Shown: positions 24,170-32,481, counted from the stretch's first letter. The stretch: 64,000 nucleotides of DNA from Verrucomicrobiia bacterium (GCA_035629335.1 DASPIB010000001.1:124001-188000); one strand, 5' to 3'. Translations and numbers: made by a program. Notes: generated by a model from the sequence alone, not told the origin.

Positions 24170-26047
24170 TCACATCATCGGGGTGTGGCGCAGCTGGTAG
24201 CGCGCGCGGTTTGGGACCGTGAGGTCGAAGGTTCGAGTCCTTTCACCCCGACCAGAAGATATTTCACCTAAATCCACCAGCAAATTGTATGGTGGATTTA
24301 GTTTTATAACAGATACAGAATCGTTTCCAGCACGTAGGTTCGACACAAGTTCATTGCATATTGCATCAAGTTCGACTAAATCATTGAAGTTCAGCATACT
24401 TAACAGATATAAGTCGATGAGTTCGTAGAACTCATCTTCTGTAGGTAGCCCAGCCTTCAATTGTTCAAGTTCCTGTGTATGCTTCTTAATGCTATGCTCT
24501 GCAACGTTGATTAACTGTTGATGATGTTCAAGTTTGCCTTGATGGTGACGCTTATAGTCTTCGGGTTGATTTACCTGAAAGTCCTGATACTTCATGTACT
24601 GTTTTTCGTTTATGCGTAAATCATTTTTGGCTTCTGCAAGTTTGCGCCTTGCAATGGCAGTATCTTGAGCAATTCTATTACGCAGTTTATCAACGTGAAG
24701 TTGATACGCTTTTTTACTGCGCTTAGTGCAGTGTCTTAGCTCCCACTCAATCGCAGCAAGTATATATTTTGCACGAATACTCTTCTTGAGAGTGATTCCA
24801 TTTGCCTTGTTTTCTTCCGTCTTGTAGCGTTGGCATGCCTTATTACGGCAGTAAAAGCTAACAACCCATTTTCCAGTATTCTTACCTCGTTTAATTGGAT
24901 TATGCTGGAATTGCATTGGCACGTCGCAAAAATCACAAACGACTTTATTCCTTAGTAAACCGAAATCCAGTTTATCGTAATTTGGTTTTCTTCGTGTTTG
25001 TTTTACTCCGAAGTCTGTTCCTACTTGGTGATTGAGGGCCAGATATTCATCAGGCGTAATGAGTGGTAAAAAATCTGATACTTCCGTAAGGTCCGCAAGA
25101 TTATCGCCGTATTTATATAAACCAAAGTAAAAGGAGTCTTTGAATATGTCACCCACCATCTGCTTATCTACAAAGACTTTAGTAAATGGCTCATCTTGGC
25201 TTTTGCGTTGGCTCAATAGCGAATCATTCAAAAATTTTGCAATTTCTACATTATCTTTGTTTTGGTACAGGCGCATATTAACGGCTTCTCGCAACAGGTC
25301 CCAGTTATAACTATCAGGAATAAAGAAACCATTGCTAGCATCGACGTAGTAACCTTTCTTGATTACACCGTTATACTTACCTTCTTTGATATTCCCGTCT
25401 GTACCTCGCTTAACGTCTACAGAAAGTTTGTCCGAGTACTGCTTAGAAGTTGCAAACAGTATGCCTAATAGCATCTTTCCATTTGGATTATTTTCAAACT
25501 GATACGTCTTAAATTGAAGGTCCTGTATATACTCATGGTCAATTAGTTCGATAACTTCGCCCGCTTCTTTCATATTCCTGGAAATTCGGTCTGGCGACCA
25601 AGAAATAAGCCCGTGATATTTACCAGTCTTAAAACCAAGAATCATATCATCGAATATCGGCCGATTACCCGACTTCTTAGCTGATGCACTTTCTTCTAAA
25701 ATATCCTCACTGCGTACAGTAATTCCCATTCTACTTGCCAGTTCTAAGCATTCCGAACGTTGGTCGTCTAGTGAGCGAACTTGCTTTGCTTCATCATCTG
25801 TAGACTTTCGTAAATAGATGGCGTAACGTCGTTTTTCTAAAGGTAAAATTCTTTTTGTATCTTTGTCATCAGCAGCGAAGTAGCTGGCTAAGTCATCAAT
25901 GGTGCGTCTACTTACGGGAAGGACAAACGCATCAGGATTTTTGTTCTTTCTCTCAGCAAGTTTTTCGGCGGCCTTTTGATATTGTTCTTCAGTAAGTGAA
26001 ACCTTTTCCCTGCGTTGACGTGGTTTTTTGGCCTTCTTTTCAATCAT
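24170..26047 (-). CDS. Large serine recombinase (integrase)
   Basis: About 625 aa. The resolvase domain has the catalytic Ser in YAIYLRKSTDDEAKQ (about residue 82) and the arginine motif SPDRISRN. A Recombinase domain, a zinc ribbon (CDFC...CRNKAC) and a coiled coil follow. About 75 residues precede the catalytic domain, unusually long for the family. The last 25 or so codons run antisense through tRNA-Pro. ATG 26047 overlaps the excisionase stop as ATGATTGA; an in-frame ATG at 26062 is the alternative. It integrates and, with a directionality factor, excises the element. Confidence 0.93.
   Translation of the reverse strand: MIEKKAKKPRQRREKVSLTEEQYQKAAEKLAERKNKNPDAFVLPVSRRTIDDLASYFAADDKDTKRILPLEKRRYAIYLRKSTDDEAKQVRSLDDQRSECLELASRMGITVRSEDILEESASAKKSGNRPIFDDMILGFKTGKYHGLISWSPDRISRNMKEAGEVIELIDHEYIQDLQFKTYQFENNPNGKMLLGILFATSKQYSDKLSVDVKRGTDGNIKEGKYNGVIKKGYYVDASNGFFIPDSYNWDLLREAVNMRLYQNKDNVEIAKFLNDSLLSQRKSQDEPFTKVFVDKQMVGDIFKDSFYFGLYKYGDNLADLTEVSDFLPLITPDEYLALNHQVGTDFGVKQTRRKPNYDKLDFGLLRNKVVCDFCDVPMQFQHNPIKRGKNTGKWVVSFYCRNKACQRYKTEENKANGITLKKSIRAKYILAAIEWELRHCTKRSKKAYQLHVDKLRNRIAQDTAIARRKLAEAKNDLRINEKQYMKYQDFQVNQPEDYKRHHQGKLEHHQQLINVAEHSIKKHTQELEQLKAGLPTEDEFYELIDLYLLSMLNFNDLVELDAICNELVSNLRAGNDSVSVIKLNPPYNLLVDLGEISSGRGERTRTFDLTVPNRARYQLRHTPMM
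24179..24254 (+). tRNA. tRNA-Pro (TGG), integration site of the element
   Basis: Acceptor CGGGGTG/CACCCCG, anticodon loop TTTGGGA (TGG), T-arm GAAGG TTCGAGT CCTTT, discriminator A and encoded CCA at 24252-24254. Base composition changes abruptly right after it, and the recombinase gene reads antisense through it. Confidence 0.96.
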
Positions 26048-26219
26048 TATCCGAACCCTCATTCAGCAGTTTCATGACATCCTGTCGTTTGTATCGCCTG
26101 TCCTTACGTACGCCAATCCTAACCGCCTTTAGTAGACCATTCTTGTCCCAGTTCCTAAGCGTGTTAGGGTGAACCTGTAGTATCTCTGATGCTTGCTTAA
26201 TGGTTAGATATTCTGGCAT
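26040..26219 (-). CDS. Small MerR/excisionase-type HTH protein, candidate recombination directionality factor
   Basis: 59 aa starting MPEYLTIKQASEILQVHPNT, then LRNWDKNGLLKAVRIG and KDRRYKRQDVMKLL: the pattern of HTH_17/excisionase-family proteins (helix-turn-helix plus wing). It lies immediately upstream of the recombinase and overlaps its start by 8 nt, so they are translationally coupled. A promoter is visible 30-60 nt upstream. Role as directionality factor or regulator is inferred from position and fold. Confidence 0.85.
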   Translation of the reverse strand: MPEYLTIKQASEILQVHPNTLRNWDKNGLLKAVRIGVRKDRRYKRQDVMKLLNEGSDND

Positions 26220-26251
26220 AATTTTGTTTTAACTTAACAATTCCTACCAAT

Positions 26252-26280
26252 AGTATATAAGAATGAGCATATTTGTTCAA
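26252..26280 (-). promoter_or_regulatory. Promoter of the excisionase-recombinase operon
   Basis: On the minus strand TTGAAC (26280-26275), a 17-nt spacer and TATACT (26257-26252), about 33 nt before the excisionase ATG. It is divergent from the structured-RNA promoter. Confidence 0.65.
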
Positions 26281-26344
26281 CATAAATAGTCAGAGATAAA
26301 CTCGATTCTTCACTGATACTGCTCTGATGTTGTGCATTTTCTTA

Positions 26345-26512
26345 TATAATCAAAAGTGAATAGCTTTGGCTACTCTCGTCCTAGAGCCACTCGCAAGAGA
26401 AGGTATGGTCGAAAATCCACTTAGAAGTAATAAACCTGTCGTCAGGACTTCTTCTAAGTGGTTACAACTGGAAACGGTTGTAGGGCGCAAGCTCACTGAC
26501 GGCAGGTTTTTT
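26345..26512 (+). ncRNA. Candidate structured RNA with overlapping helices and an intrinsic terminator
   Basis: TATAAT at 26345-26350 implies a start near 26357. Helices seen: GGC(TAC)TCT/AGAGCC (26368-26388); CTC-GCAA-GAG (26390-26399); P1 26417-26427 with 26451-26461 (11 bp); 26464-26470 with 26475-26481 capped by GAAA; 26483-26486 with 26491-26494 capped by GCAA. CCTGTCGTCAG (26435-26445), inside the P1 loop, pairs with CTGACGGCAGG (26496-26506), followed by six T. The last helix is thus a terminator whose 5' strand is held in the P1 loop: either a pseudoknot or a switch. A TTG-initiated frame (26366-26566) runs through it but is less convincing. No known riboswitch is recognised. Confidence 0.55.
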
Positions 26513-26550
26513 GTTTGCCGTCATGACACTAATCCAAAAGGAGAAATGAT

Positions 26551-26622
26551 ATGGGCAAATACCTAAAAGACATACTAGCTGTACTAATTGAGATTCGTGA
26601 CCTTCTTAAAGACCGTCGTTAA
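26551..26622 (+). CDS. 23-aa amphipathic peptide downstream of the structured RNA
   Basis: ATG 26551 is preceded by AAAAGGAG at 26536-26543 with good spacing. The peptide MGKYLKDILAVLIEIRDLLK plus DRR is an amphipathic, leucine/isoleucine-rich helix with charged ends. Its stop is only 2 nt from the stop of the convergent 41-aa gene, so neither frame overruns the other. A short toxin, a membrane peptide or a leader peptide controlled by the RNA upstream are possibilities. Confidence 0.5.
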   Translation: MGKYLKDILAVLIEIRDLLKDRR

Positions 26623-26624
26623 TT

Positions 26625-26750
26625 CTAAGACCGCTCAACCTTCGGCTTCATGAGCAGTTTAAGCCGTGACTTGAATTCTTCTTTGGATTCATTCTTCATT
26701 GGCTTCAATAAAAATTTTTCGCTAGTTTTTGGCTGAGTATTATCTTTCAT
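26625..26750 (-). CDS. 41-aa basic small protein
   Basis: ATG 26750 follows AAGGAG embedded in the last codons of the upstream gene. The product starts MKDNTQPKTSEKFLLKPMKN and is lysine-rich. It is coupled to the 65-aa gene upstream. No family recognised. Confidence 0.6.
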   Translation of the reverse strand: MKDNTQPKTSEKFLLKPMKNESKEEFKSRLKLLMKPKVERS

Positions 26751-26753
26751 TTT

Positions 26754-26951
26754 TTATTCTCCTTGGTAGCTTGTTTTTTCTTCTGTCTTCATTTTACGCT
26801 TTTGTTCCTGGTCTATGCTAATCAGTACATCAAAGTAACCAACCAAGTTACTCACCGCTTCTCTGTAGTCTTCATCATTATCGTAAACAATGCCATCCTT
26901 GGCAAAAGTTTCTTTCCACTTTTCAAGTTGTTTCGTAGTTAATTCCAACAT
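26754..26951 (-). CDS. Hypothetical small protein, 65 aa
   Basis: A charged helical protein (MLELTTKQLEKWKETFAKDG). It forms a two-gene minus-strand operon with the 41-aa gene, separated by 3 nt. Unknown; such small coupled pairs on mobile elements may be regulators or toxin-antitoxin-like, but nothing in the sequence proves it. Confidence 0.6.
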   Translation of the reverse strand: MLELTTKQLEKWKETFAKDGIVYDNDEDYREAVSNLVGYFDVLISIDQEQKRKMKTEEKTSYQGE

Positions 26952-26984
26952 GAATATATTCTAGGATAACGGGGGTAATTTTGC

Positions 26985-27055
26985 TATAATATAACTGAGG
27001 ACAGCGGTTCATCAGAACGTCTATTGCGGCTCGAAACATTAAGGTTCGAGTCGTT
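26985..27055 (+). promoter_or_regulatory. Promoter and leader hairpin of the 97-aa gene
   Basis: TATAAT at 26985-26990. In the leader GGCTCGAA pairs with TTCGAGTC and is followed by GTTTTCT, which could act as a weak attenuator. Confidence 0.4.
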
Positions 27056-27083
27056 TTCTATTGCGACAGAAAGTGAGCTATGT

Positions 27084-27377
27084 ATGCCAACACTAGAATA
27101 TCCAACCATTATCCTTCCTGATGGAGATAAAAGATTCAGAAGTCTAGAAATCAATAAATTAGGCGAACTGATATACGAACAGACTGATATGGGAAAACGA
27201 ACCGCACAGACGGCTCCTAACGGTGGAGACAGTGATTACGAGTATTGGGTCACTATAGAGTTTGGTGACGCTCAGAAAGCATTTCTAGAGCTTATAAAGG
27301 ACACATTTGAAACACAGGGTGAATTCAAACAATGGCTTGAAAGAAAGGATATAAAATATAGCTTCATGTCATATTAA
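27084..27377 (+). CDS. Hypothetical protein, 97 aa
   Basis: A soluble, acidic small protein (MPTLEYPTIILPDGDKRFRS; VTIEFGDAQKAFLELI). ATG 27084 is chosen; the frame is open further upstream but only from a TTG at 27024 within the leader. No family is recognised. It lies just ahead of the restriction-modification operon but has its own promoter. About 200 nt follow without a gene, containing the TATAAT (27529-27534) of the next operon. Confidence 0.55.
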   Translation: MPTLEYPTIILPDGDKRFRSLEINKLGELIYEQTDMGKRTAQTAPNGGDSDYEYWVTIEFGDAQKAFLELIKDTFETQGEFKQWLERKDIKYSFMSY

Positions 27378-27582
27378 AAAATGGCCAACCAAATAAATAA
27401 AGTTTCAGTGAAAATCGAGAGAGCTAGAATTAAGATAACAGATGAAACAATGTAGCCATCAAATGATTGACTGCTATTTACAAGACTGGGGCGGCCATTT
27501 TATAGCGGCTTTTTTAAGCAATATGATTTATAATCGATATTAACCACAAAAACAGCATAAACAATATAAGCGGGGGTACAAA

Positions 27583-28656
27583 ATGAAGACACGGAAGCCA
27601 AAAGTTTTATCACTATTCTCAGGATGCGGCGGTCTTGATTTAGGTTTTAAGCAAGCGGGATATGAAATTGTATGGGCTAACGATTTTGAACATGCTGCAT
27701 GTAAAACTTATAGCAGAAACTTTGGGCCACACATGGTCGAAGGTAGCATCATTGATATTGATTTTAATCAAACGCCTGATGTAGATATTATCACTGGTGG
27801 ATTCCCTTGCCAGGATTTCTCTATGGTTTCTAAGCGTGGCGGCCTAGAAACAGACCGAGGAAATCTCTACAAACAATTTGTACGTGCTGTTGAAACTAAA
27901 ATGCCAAAAGTATTTGTAGCGGAAAACGTTAAAGGACTCCTTACTGCCAACAAAGGTAAAGCTATTCAGCAAATCTCTGAAGACTTTGCGGCACTTGGAT
28001 ATAAGCTAGACATCAACTTATACAACTTTGCACAATACGGCGCACCGCAGCTTCGTGAGCGAGTCTTAATCGTTGGAGTTCGGCACGATATCGACTTTAC
28101 ATACACTAAGCCTGAACCTACTAATGATGCAGATAGTTATGTTACTGCGGGAGAAGCTCTTAAAGGTGTAGAAAAAGTACCTTTCAATAACGAACACCAA
28201 AATATCAAAGAAAAGACTAAAGAGATGCTTGCTTTGATACCAGAAGGTGGCAACTTCACATCTATTCCTAAAGATAGCCCTTACTACGTAAAAGGAATGA
28301 TTAGTCACGTATACCGACGCTTAGACCGCAATAAACCATCGACGACTATCATCGCTGGCGGAGGTGGTGGGACGTGGGGCTATCACTACGAAGAAAACCG
28401 TCCACTCACAAACCGTGAACGAGCAAGACTGTTTGGATACCCTGATGACTTCATCTTTGAGGGGACAATCACTGAAGTCAGGAAGCAGATAGGTAATTCG
28501 GTTCCGCCTGTTGCAGCCAATAAAGTTGCCATGCACCTGTTGCCTGCATTCAGTGCAGACAGTGTTGTAGTGCTGAACCAAAAAGAAGTCGATTATAAAA
28601 ACTTTATGACAAGCGAGTTAGTGGGACTCAAGCACTTAGTGATGGCAGCAAATTAG
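27583..28656 (+). CDS. DNA (cytosine-5) methyltransferase
   Basis: 357 aa with all main C5-MTase motifs in order: I LFSGCGGLDLGF (11-22), IV GGFPCQDFS with catalytic Cys76, VI AENVKG, VIII QYGAPQLRERV and X QIGNSVPPVAANK. It methylates the target of the restriction enzyme encoded 1 nt downstream. The target site cannot be read from sequence; NgoFVII-type partners recognise GC-rich sites, but specificity varies. TATAAT lies 49 nt upstream and a weak SD (GCGGGGG) is present. Confidence 0.96.
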   Translation: MKTRKPKVLSLFSGCGGLDLGFKQAGYEIVWANDFEHAACKTYSRNFGPHMVEGSIIDIDFNQTPDVDIITGGFPCQDFSMVSKRGGLETDRGNLYKQFVRAVETKMPKVFVAENVKGLLTANKGKAIQQISEDFAALGYKLDINLYNFAQYGAPQLRERVLIVGVRHDIDFTYTKPEPTNDADSYVTAGEALKGVEKVPFNNEHQNIKEKTKEMLALIPEGGNFTSIPKDSPYYVKGMISHVYRRLDRNKPSTTIIAGGGGGTWGYHYEENRPLTNRERARLFGYPDDFIFEGTITEVRKQIGNSVPPVAANKVAMHLLPAFSADSVVVLNQKEVDYKNFMTSELVGLKHLVMAAN

Positions 28657-28657
28657 T

Positions 28658-29716
28658 ATGTCCTTGCTGCTTTCCAACCTCTCACCTCTGCGAACTCAGT
28701 TCAAAACATATACCAAAATTTTTCGAGACCTTTTAGAGGATTCTGACCAGATACATATTGCAAGCGGGTACATCTCTACTGACTCTGCCGTAGACTTAAA
28801 AAGCATTATAGAAGCTAACGGCGGTCCCAGGTTAGAGCTTTGCGTTGGAATGCACTACTTTGATGGATTGAGTGTTGCTCAATTAGATGCTTTGCGTTCA
28901 CTAGATGAAACATTGCGTAACAATAATCTAGGTCAAGTTTATATGGTTACTACTTTTCCTTTTCATGGAAAATTGGTAGCTTTTAGTAAAAATGAAACTC
29001 TACTTGGTTCCATCTTAGGTTCATCTAACCTCACTAATATCGTTGATGGCCAAAGACAGTACGAAGCAGACTATTTGTTCAATAATGCCGATGCAACAGC
29101 ACCTGAAATTAAATCATTCATTAAAGATTTAATTGATATTTCTGCCCGTCCTCTTTCAGAGCTAGAAATAAAACCCTCATTACCTGAAAATAATCTCTTA
29201 AAGGACCAAGTAGGAGTATTGAAGCTAATCGACTCAGAGCTTTTAGCAACAAAGCAAAAACTTTCAGAATTGAGTTTCGAGATACCGCTTAAGGGGGATG
29301 GTTCTCAGAAAAGCGGATTCAATACTGCTTTTGGAAAAGGTAGGGAAAATTCACAGGGATTTGTCATGCCACGTCCTTGGTATGAAGTTGAATTGATTGT
29401 GCCTAAAACTATCACTACAGTCCCTGGATACCCTCAAGCAAGCCCCCGAAATGATGAAGGCGGATTTGATGTCATTACTGATGACGGCTGGGCATTCAGG
29501 TGCAAAACGAGCGGCGACTTCAGTAAAAACTTACGTTCAGAAGATGACCTGAAGATACTGGGTCGTTGGCTTAAAGGTAGGCTGGAAAACGCAGGGGTTT
29601 TGAAACCTGGCGATTTAGTAACAGACGATACACTAACTGAATATGGCCGTTCGACATTAACAATGACTAAATTAGAAGATTCACAAGTTTGGTATCTAGA
29701 TTTTGGAGTAAATTAA
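28658..29716 (+). CDS. NgoFVII-family type II restriction endonuclease (phospholipase-D fold)
   Basis: 352 aa. The PLD-type catalytic signature is FPFHGKLVAFS (His103, Lys105) followed by GSILGSSNLTN, with IHIASGYIS upstream, as in NgoFVII/BfiI-like nucleases. These dimerise, share one active site and need no metal ion. The C-terminal half (about 230-350) is probably the DNA-recognition domain. Position directly behind the methyltransferase and before Z1 and vsr agrees with an R gene. Confidence 0.85.
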   Translation: MSLLLSNLSPLRTQFKTYTKIFRDLLEDSDQIHIASGYISTDSAVDLKSIIEANGGPRLELCVGMHYFDGLSVAQLDALRSLDETLRNNNLGQVYMVTTFPFHGKLVAFSKNETLLGSILGSSNLTNIVDGQRQYEADYLFNNADATAPEIKSFIKDLIDISARPLSELEIKPSLPENNLLKDQVGVLKLIDSELLATKQKLSELSFEIPLKGDGSQKSGFNTAFGKGRENSQGFVMPRPWYEVELIVPKTITTVPGYPQASPRNDEGGFDVITDDGWAFRCKTSGDFSKNLRSEDDLKILGRWLKGRLENAGVLKPGDLVTDDTLTEYGRSTLTMTKLEDSQVWYLDFGVN

Positions 29717-29717
29717 A

Positions 29718-31607
29718 ATGGGAAAACATTTAGACAGTTACCTTGAAGTATTAGCGAAAGATGCACCAGATGCAGTTGATTCCGTCAAAAATACAGTAAA
29801 TGCGCTCATCCCAAAATATGTTGAAACCTTTACTCACAAGGAACATATTCAGGGATTGTTATTTGGGCAAGTACAAAGTGGAAAAACAGGTCAAATGTTT
29901 GGCGTTATTGCAGGTGCTGCCGATGCTGATGATGCTTTTGGTGTCTTTATATTACTGACCAGCGACAATGTTGCACTACAAAAACAAACTTACAGACGTG
30001 CGCTAGAAGCTCTCGATAATACCTTTGCTGTCTGTAGTGAGCAGGACGAAGTTCGTTTTACAGAAGCGGGCAAACGTCGCCCTACTCTGATAATTCTAAA
30101 AAAGAACGATAAAATTCTGCTTAACTGGCGGAACATATTAAGTGCTTCGGATGCTTGTAAAGGACGCCCTATTTTCATAGTGGATGACGAAGCCGATGCG
30201 GCGAGTCCAAATACAAAAGTTAATAAAGCTGAACAGAGTACTATCAATACTCACCTTCAGGCAATACAGCGTTTATCTACCAGTAGTATCTACCTACAGG
30301 TCACCGCTACCCCTCAAGCACTCTTTCTTCAAAGTGAAGAATCGGGATGGAAGCCTAGTTTTACGCACTATTTTCCTCCTGGAAAAAGTTATCTTGGCGG
30401 CGAGTTCTTCTATAGTAAACCGAAACCATTCACTAACCGTGTAACTGAAGACGACGAACTTAATACACTTCTAAAGACCGACGTGATTGCCGATGGCATT
30501 AAACGGGCAATCGAAACCTACTTAATTACAGCAGGCCATGTAACATTGTCAGCAAGCGCCAAAGTATGCACATTTTTGGTACATCCAAGCTCTAAAATTG
30601 ATGACCATGAAAATATACGTAGAAAAGTTACGTCATACGTCAAAGAAGTCCTTGCATCCAAGGGAAATGATGAACTTACTAAGCGGCTCAAGGCAGCATG
30701 GACTGATTTGCAGCAGACGAAGCCCGACATTCGTTCATTCAATGAAATTTTTGAATTCATCAACAGTAGTCCTGTAATTTCTATTCACACTCTCAACTCT
30801 GGCCCCGAAGGTACGTCTGGGCAAACCTTTGAAGAAGGGTTAAATATAGTAATTGGAGGAAATACCCTGGGGCGAGGCGTGACATTCAAGGGTCTTCAAA
30901 CCGTGTATTATTGTCGTTCAGCTAAAACTCCTCAAGCGGATACTTTCTGGCAGCACTGCCGAATGTTTGGATATGACCGCGACCCACTGTTAATGAGAGT
31001 ATTCATGCCTGAAGCTCTATTTAATTTGTTCTCTGAAATCAATGAAGCCAACGAGGTTCTAATCAAACAAATTCAAGAAGGAACTTTCGATGACATTCAA
31101 CTTGTTTTACATCCAAAGATAAAGCCTACACGTAAAGCTGTAATCGACCAAAGCAAGTACGGCTATATCGTAGGTGGAGTGAATTATTTTCCGCCACGTC
31201 CTGACCAGAATAACGTGGCGAATGTTGACAGCGTCGTAGATGCTTTCGTTGATGGTGAGTATGAAGTCTCTATTGATGATGCGATTCTTGTGCTAAAGGC
31301 CTTTTCTTCAGACCTAACAAACGATTGGTCAGTCAATGCCTATATAAATGCACTAGAATCCGTTAAAGCGTCCAAAGCATTCGGGAATACTGCAAAATTA
31401 GTTATCCGCAGGGGTCGTGACATCAAGCGAGGAACAGGAACCCTCTTGTCACCAACTGATAGAAGTATAAGCAAGTCAAATGTAAACCAATCTGTAATCA
31501 TACTCTACAAACTTCTAGGTCAAGTAGAAAAGGGATGGGATGGTGCGGAGTTTTGGGTTCCAAATATCAAACTACCTTACGGTAAAGTATTCCATAGGAT
31601 AGATTAG
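29718..31607 (+). CDS. Z1-domain P-loop ATPase/helicase-like protein of the restriction system
   Basis: 629 aa. Walker A GQVQSGKTG (50-58), Walker B FIVDDEAD (153-160), motif III-like LQVTATPQA, and an arginine-finger region NTLGRGVTFKGL with WQHCRMFGYDRD: a superfamily-2-like core with the Z1 domain. Z1 proteins are known companions of C5-methyltransferase and Vsr genes in restriction islands; their mechanism is unsettled. It starts one base after the nuclease stop, implying a coupled operon. Confidence 0.85.
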   Translation: MGKHLDSYLEVLAKDAPDAVDSVKNTVNALIPKYVETFTHKEHIQGLLFGQVQSGKTGQMFGVIAGAADADDAFGVFILLTSDNVALQKQTYRRALEALDNTFAVCSEQDEVRFTEAGKRRPTLIILKKNDKILLNWRNILSASDACKGRPIFIVDDEADAASPNTKVNKAEQSTINTHLQAIQRLSTSSIYLQVTATPQALFLQSEESGWKPSFTHYFPPGKSYLGGEFFYSKPKPFTNRVTEDDELNTLLKTDVIADGIKRAIETYLITAGHVTLSASAKVCTFLVHPSSKIDDHENIRRKVTSYVKEVLASKGNDELTKRLKAAWTDLQQTKPDIRSFNEIFEFINSSPVISIHTLNSGPEGTSGQTFEEGLNIVIGGNTLGRGVTFKGLQTVYYCRSAKTPQADTFWQHCRMFGYDRDPLLMRVFMPEALFNLFSEINEANEVLIKQIQEGTFDDIQLVLHPKIKPTRKAVIDQSKYGYIVGGVNYFPPRPDQNNVANVDSVVDAFVDGEYEVSIDDAILVLKAFSSDLTNDWSVNAYINALESVKASKAFGNTAKLVIRRGRDIKRGTGTLLSPTDRSISKSNVNQSVIILYKLLGQVEKGWDGAEFWVPNIKLPYGKVFHRID

Positions 31608-31612
31608 CTTCT

Positions 31613-32032
31613 ATGGCGGATACGTTTTCTGCCGAAAAGCGAAGCGAGATTATGTCTCGTATACGCTCCAAGAATACACAAGCAGAATTGATAGTATTCC
31701 GCTACTTGCGCAAAAACAAAGTATACTTTCAAAAACACTACAGCAAAGTGTCTGGAAAACCCGATATTGCTTTACCTCGAAAGAAGAAAGCTGTATTCAT
31801 TGATAGCGAATTTTGGCACGGCAAAGATTATGACAGAGTGCTTAAAAACCGCAGCCCAAATGATTATTGGGTAAAGAAGATTGCACGGAATATCGAGCGG
31901 GACAAAGAAGTACGAGAAGCTTTAATGCAAGATGGCTGGAAATTACTTGTAGTTTGGGAGTCTGATATAAAAAGAAAGCGTACACGAGATGAAAAGTTAG
32001 AATTGATTTTGTCATTCTTAGTGGCGGCCTAA
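31613..32032 (+). CDS. vsr: Very short patch repair endonuclease Vsr
   Basis: 139 aa. MSRIRSKNTQAELIVFRYLR, the catalytic Asp in SGKPDIALPRKKKAVFIDSEFWHG (Asp51), and KIARNIERDKEV are diagnostic. It nicks at T:G mismatches that arise when 5-methylcytosine deaminates, protecting against mutation by the methyltransferase three genes upstream. Last gene of the four-gene operon. Confidence 0.94.
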   Translation: MADTFSAEKRSEIMSRIRSKNTQAELIVFRYLRKNKVYFQKHYSKVSGKPDIALPRKKKAVFIDSEFWHGKDYDRVLKNRSPNDYWVKKIARNIERDKEVREALMQDGWKLLVVWESDIKRKRTRDEKLELILSFLVAA

Positions 32033-32091
32033 GTTATACTGCATCAACAGTCTCTTAAAGATAGGTTCAACAAGTTATTGGTTAATCTAAA

Positions 32092-32319
32092 TTACTTGGC
32101 ACTTGGTCTCTTCTTACGAGATGCAGGGTCAATGTGATTTTTTATTTGGCTAGGGTCTTTCGCTTCTTTGGCTAATGCTGGTATGAGGTCACGGCCCCTT
32201 GGAGTTCCAAAGGCCTTATCATCCCAATTAGAGGTGTCCTGAGCTGACTTCTGGCCTGGGATAGTAACTACTTTGGTCTTAGTATCCAGCTTTGGTTCTG
32301 GTTTCTTTTTTTCGTCCAT
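32092..32319 (-). CDS. Hypothetical small hydrophilic protein, 75 aa
   Basis: Lys/Pro-rich and probably disordered (MDEKKKPEPKLDTKTKVV...). The ATG at 32319 is chosen because TATAAT is exactly 7 nt before it on the minus strand (leaderless); a longer frame to 32373 runs through the promoter. It lies between the restriction operon and Kiwa on the opposite strand. No family recognised. Confidence 0.55.
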   Translation of the reverse strand: MDEKKKPEPKLDTKTKVVTIPGQKSAQDTSNWDDKAFGTPRGRDLIPALAKEAKDPSQIKNHIDPASRKKRPSAK

Positions 32320-32481
32320 TGTTTTGATTATAACAATAACTCCATAACTATAGGCTTTTTCAGATTCCACCAAAAGATTTGTAAGGCGCTTCTACCTAGC
32401 TCTGTAGTTCTGAATGTGTGGCTATAATGCTCACTAGATATATAGACGTACGGATGCTAATGTAAAGTTAAGAGTTTTGAA

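Noticed and set aside
26366-26566. 66-aa plus-strand frame across the structured RNA
   Set aside because: Starts with TTG, has no SD, runs through a terminator U-run and overlaps a better-supported 23-aa gene in another frame. Kept only as an alternative.
27041-27058. AAGGTTCGAGTC match to the tRNA-Pro T-arm as possible right attachment site
   Set aside because: The match is explained by a small hairpin (GGCTCGAA/TTCGAGTC) in a leader, no acceptor sequence follows, and A+T-rich element DNA continues for 7 kb.
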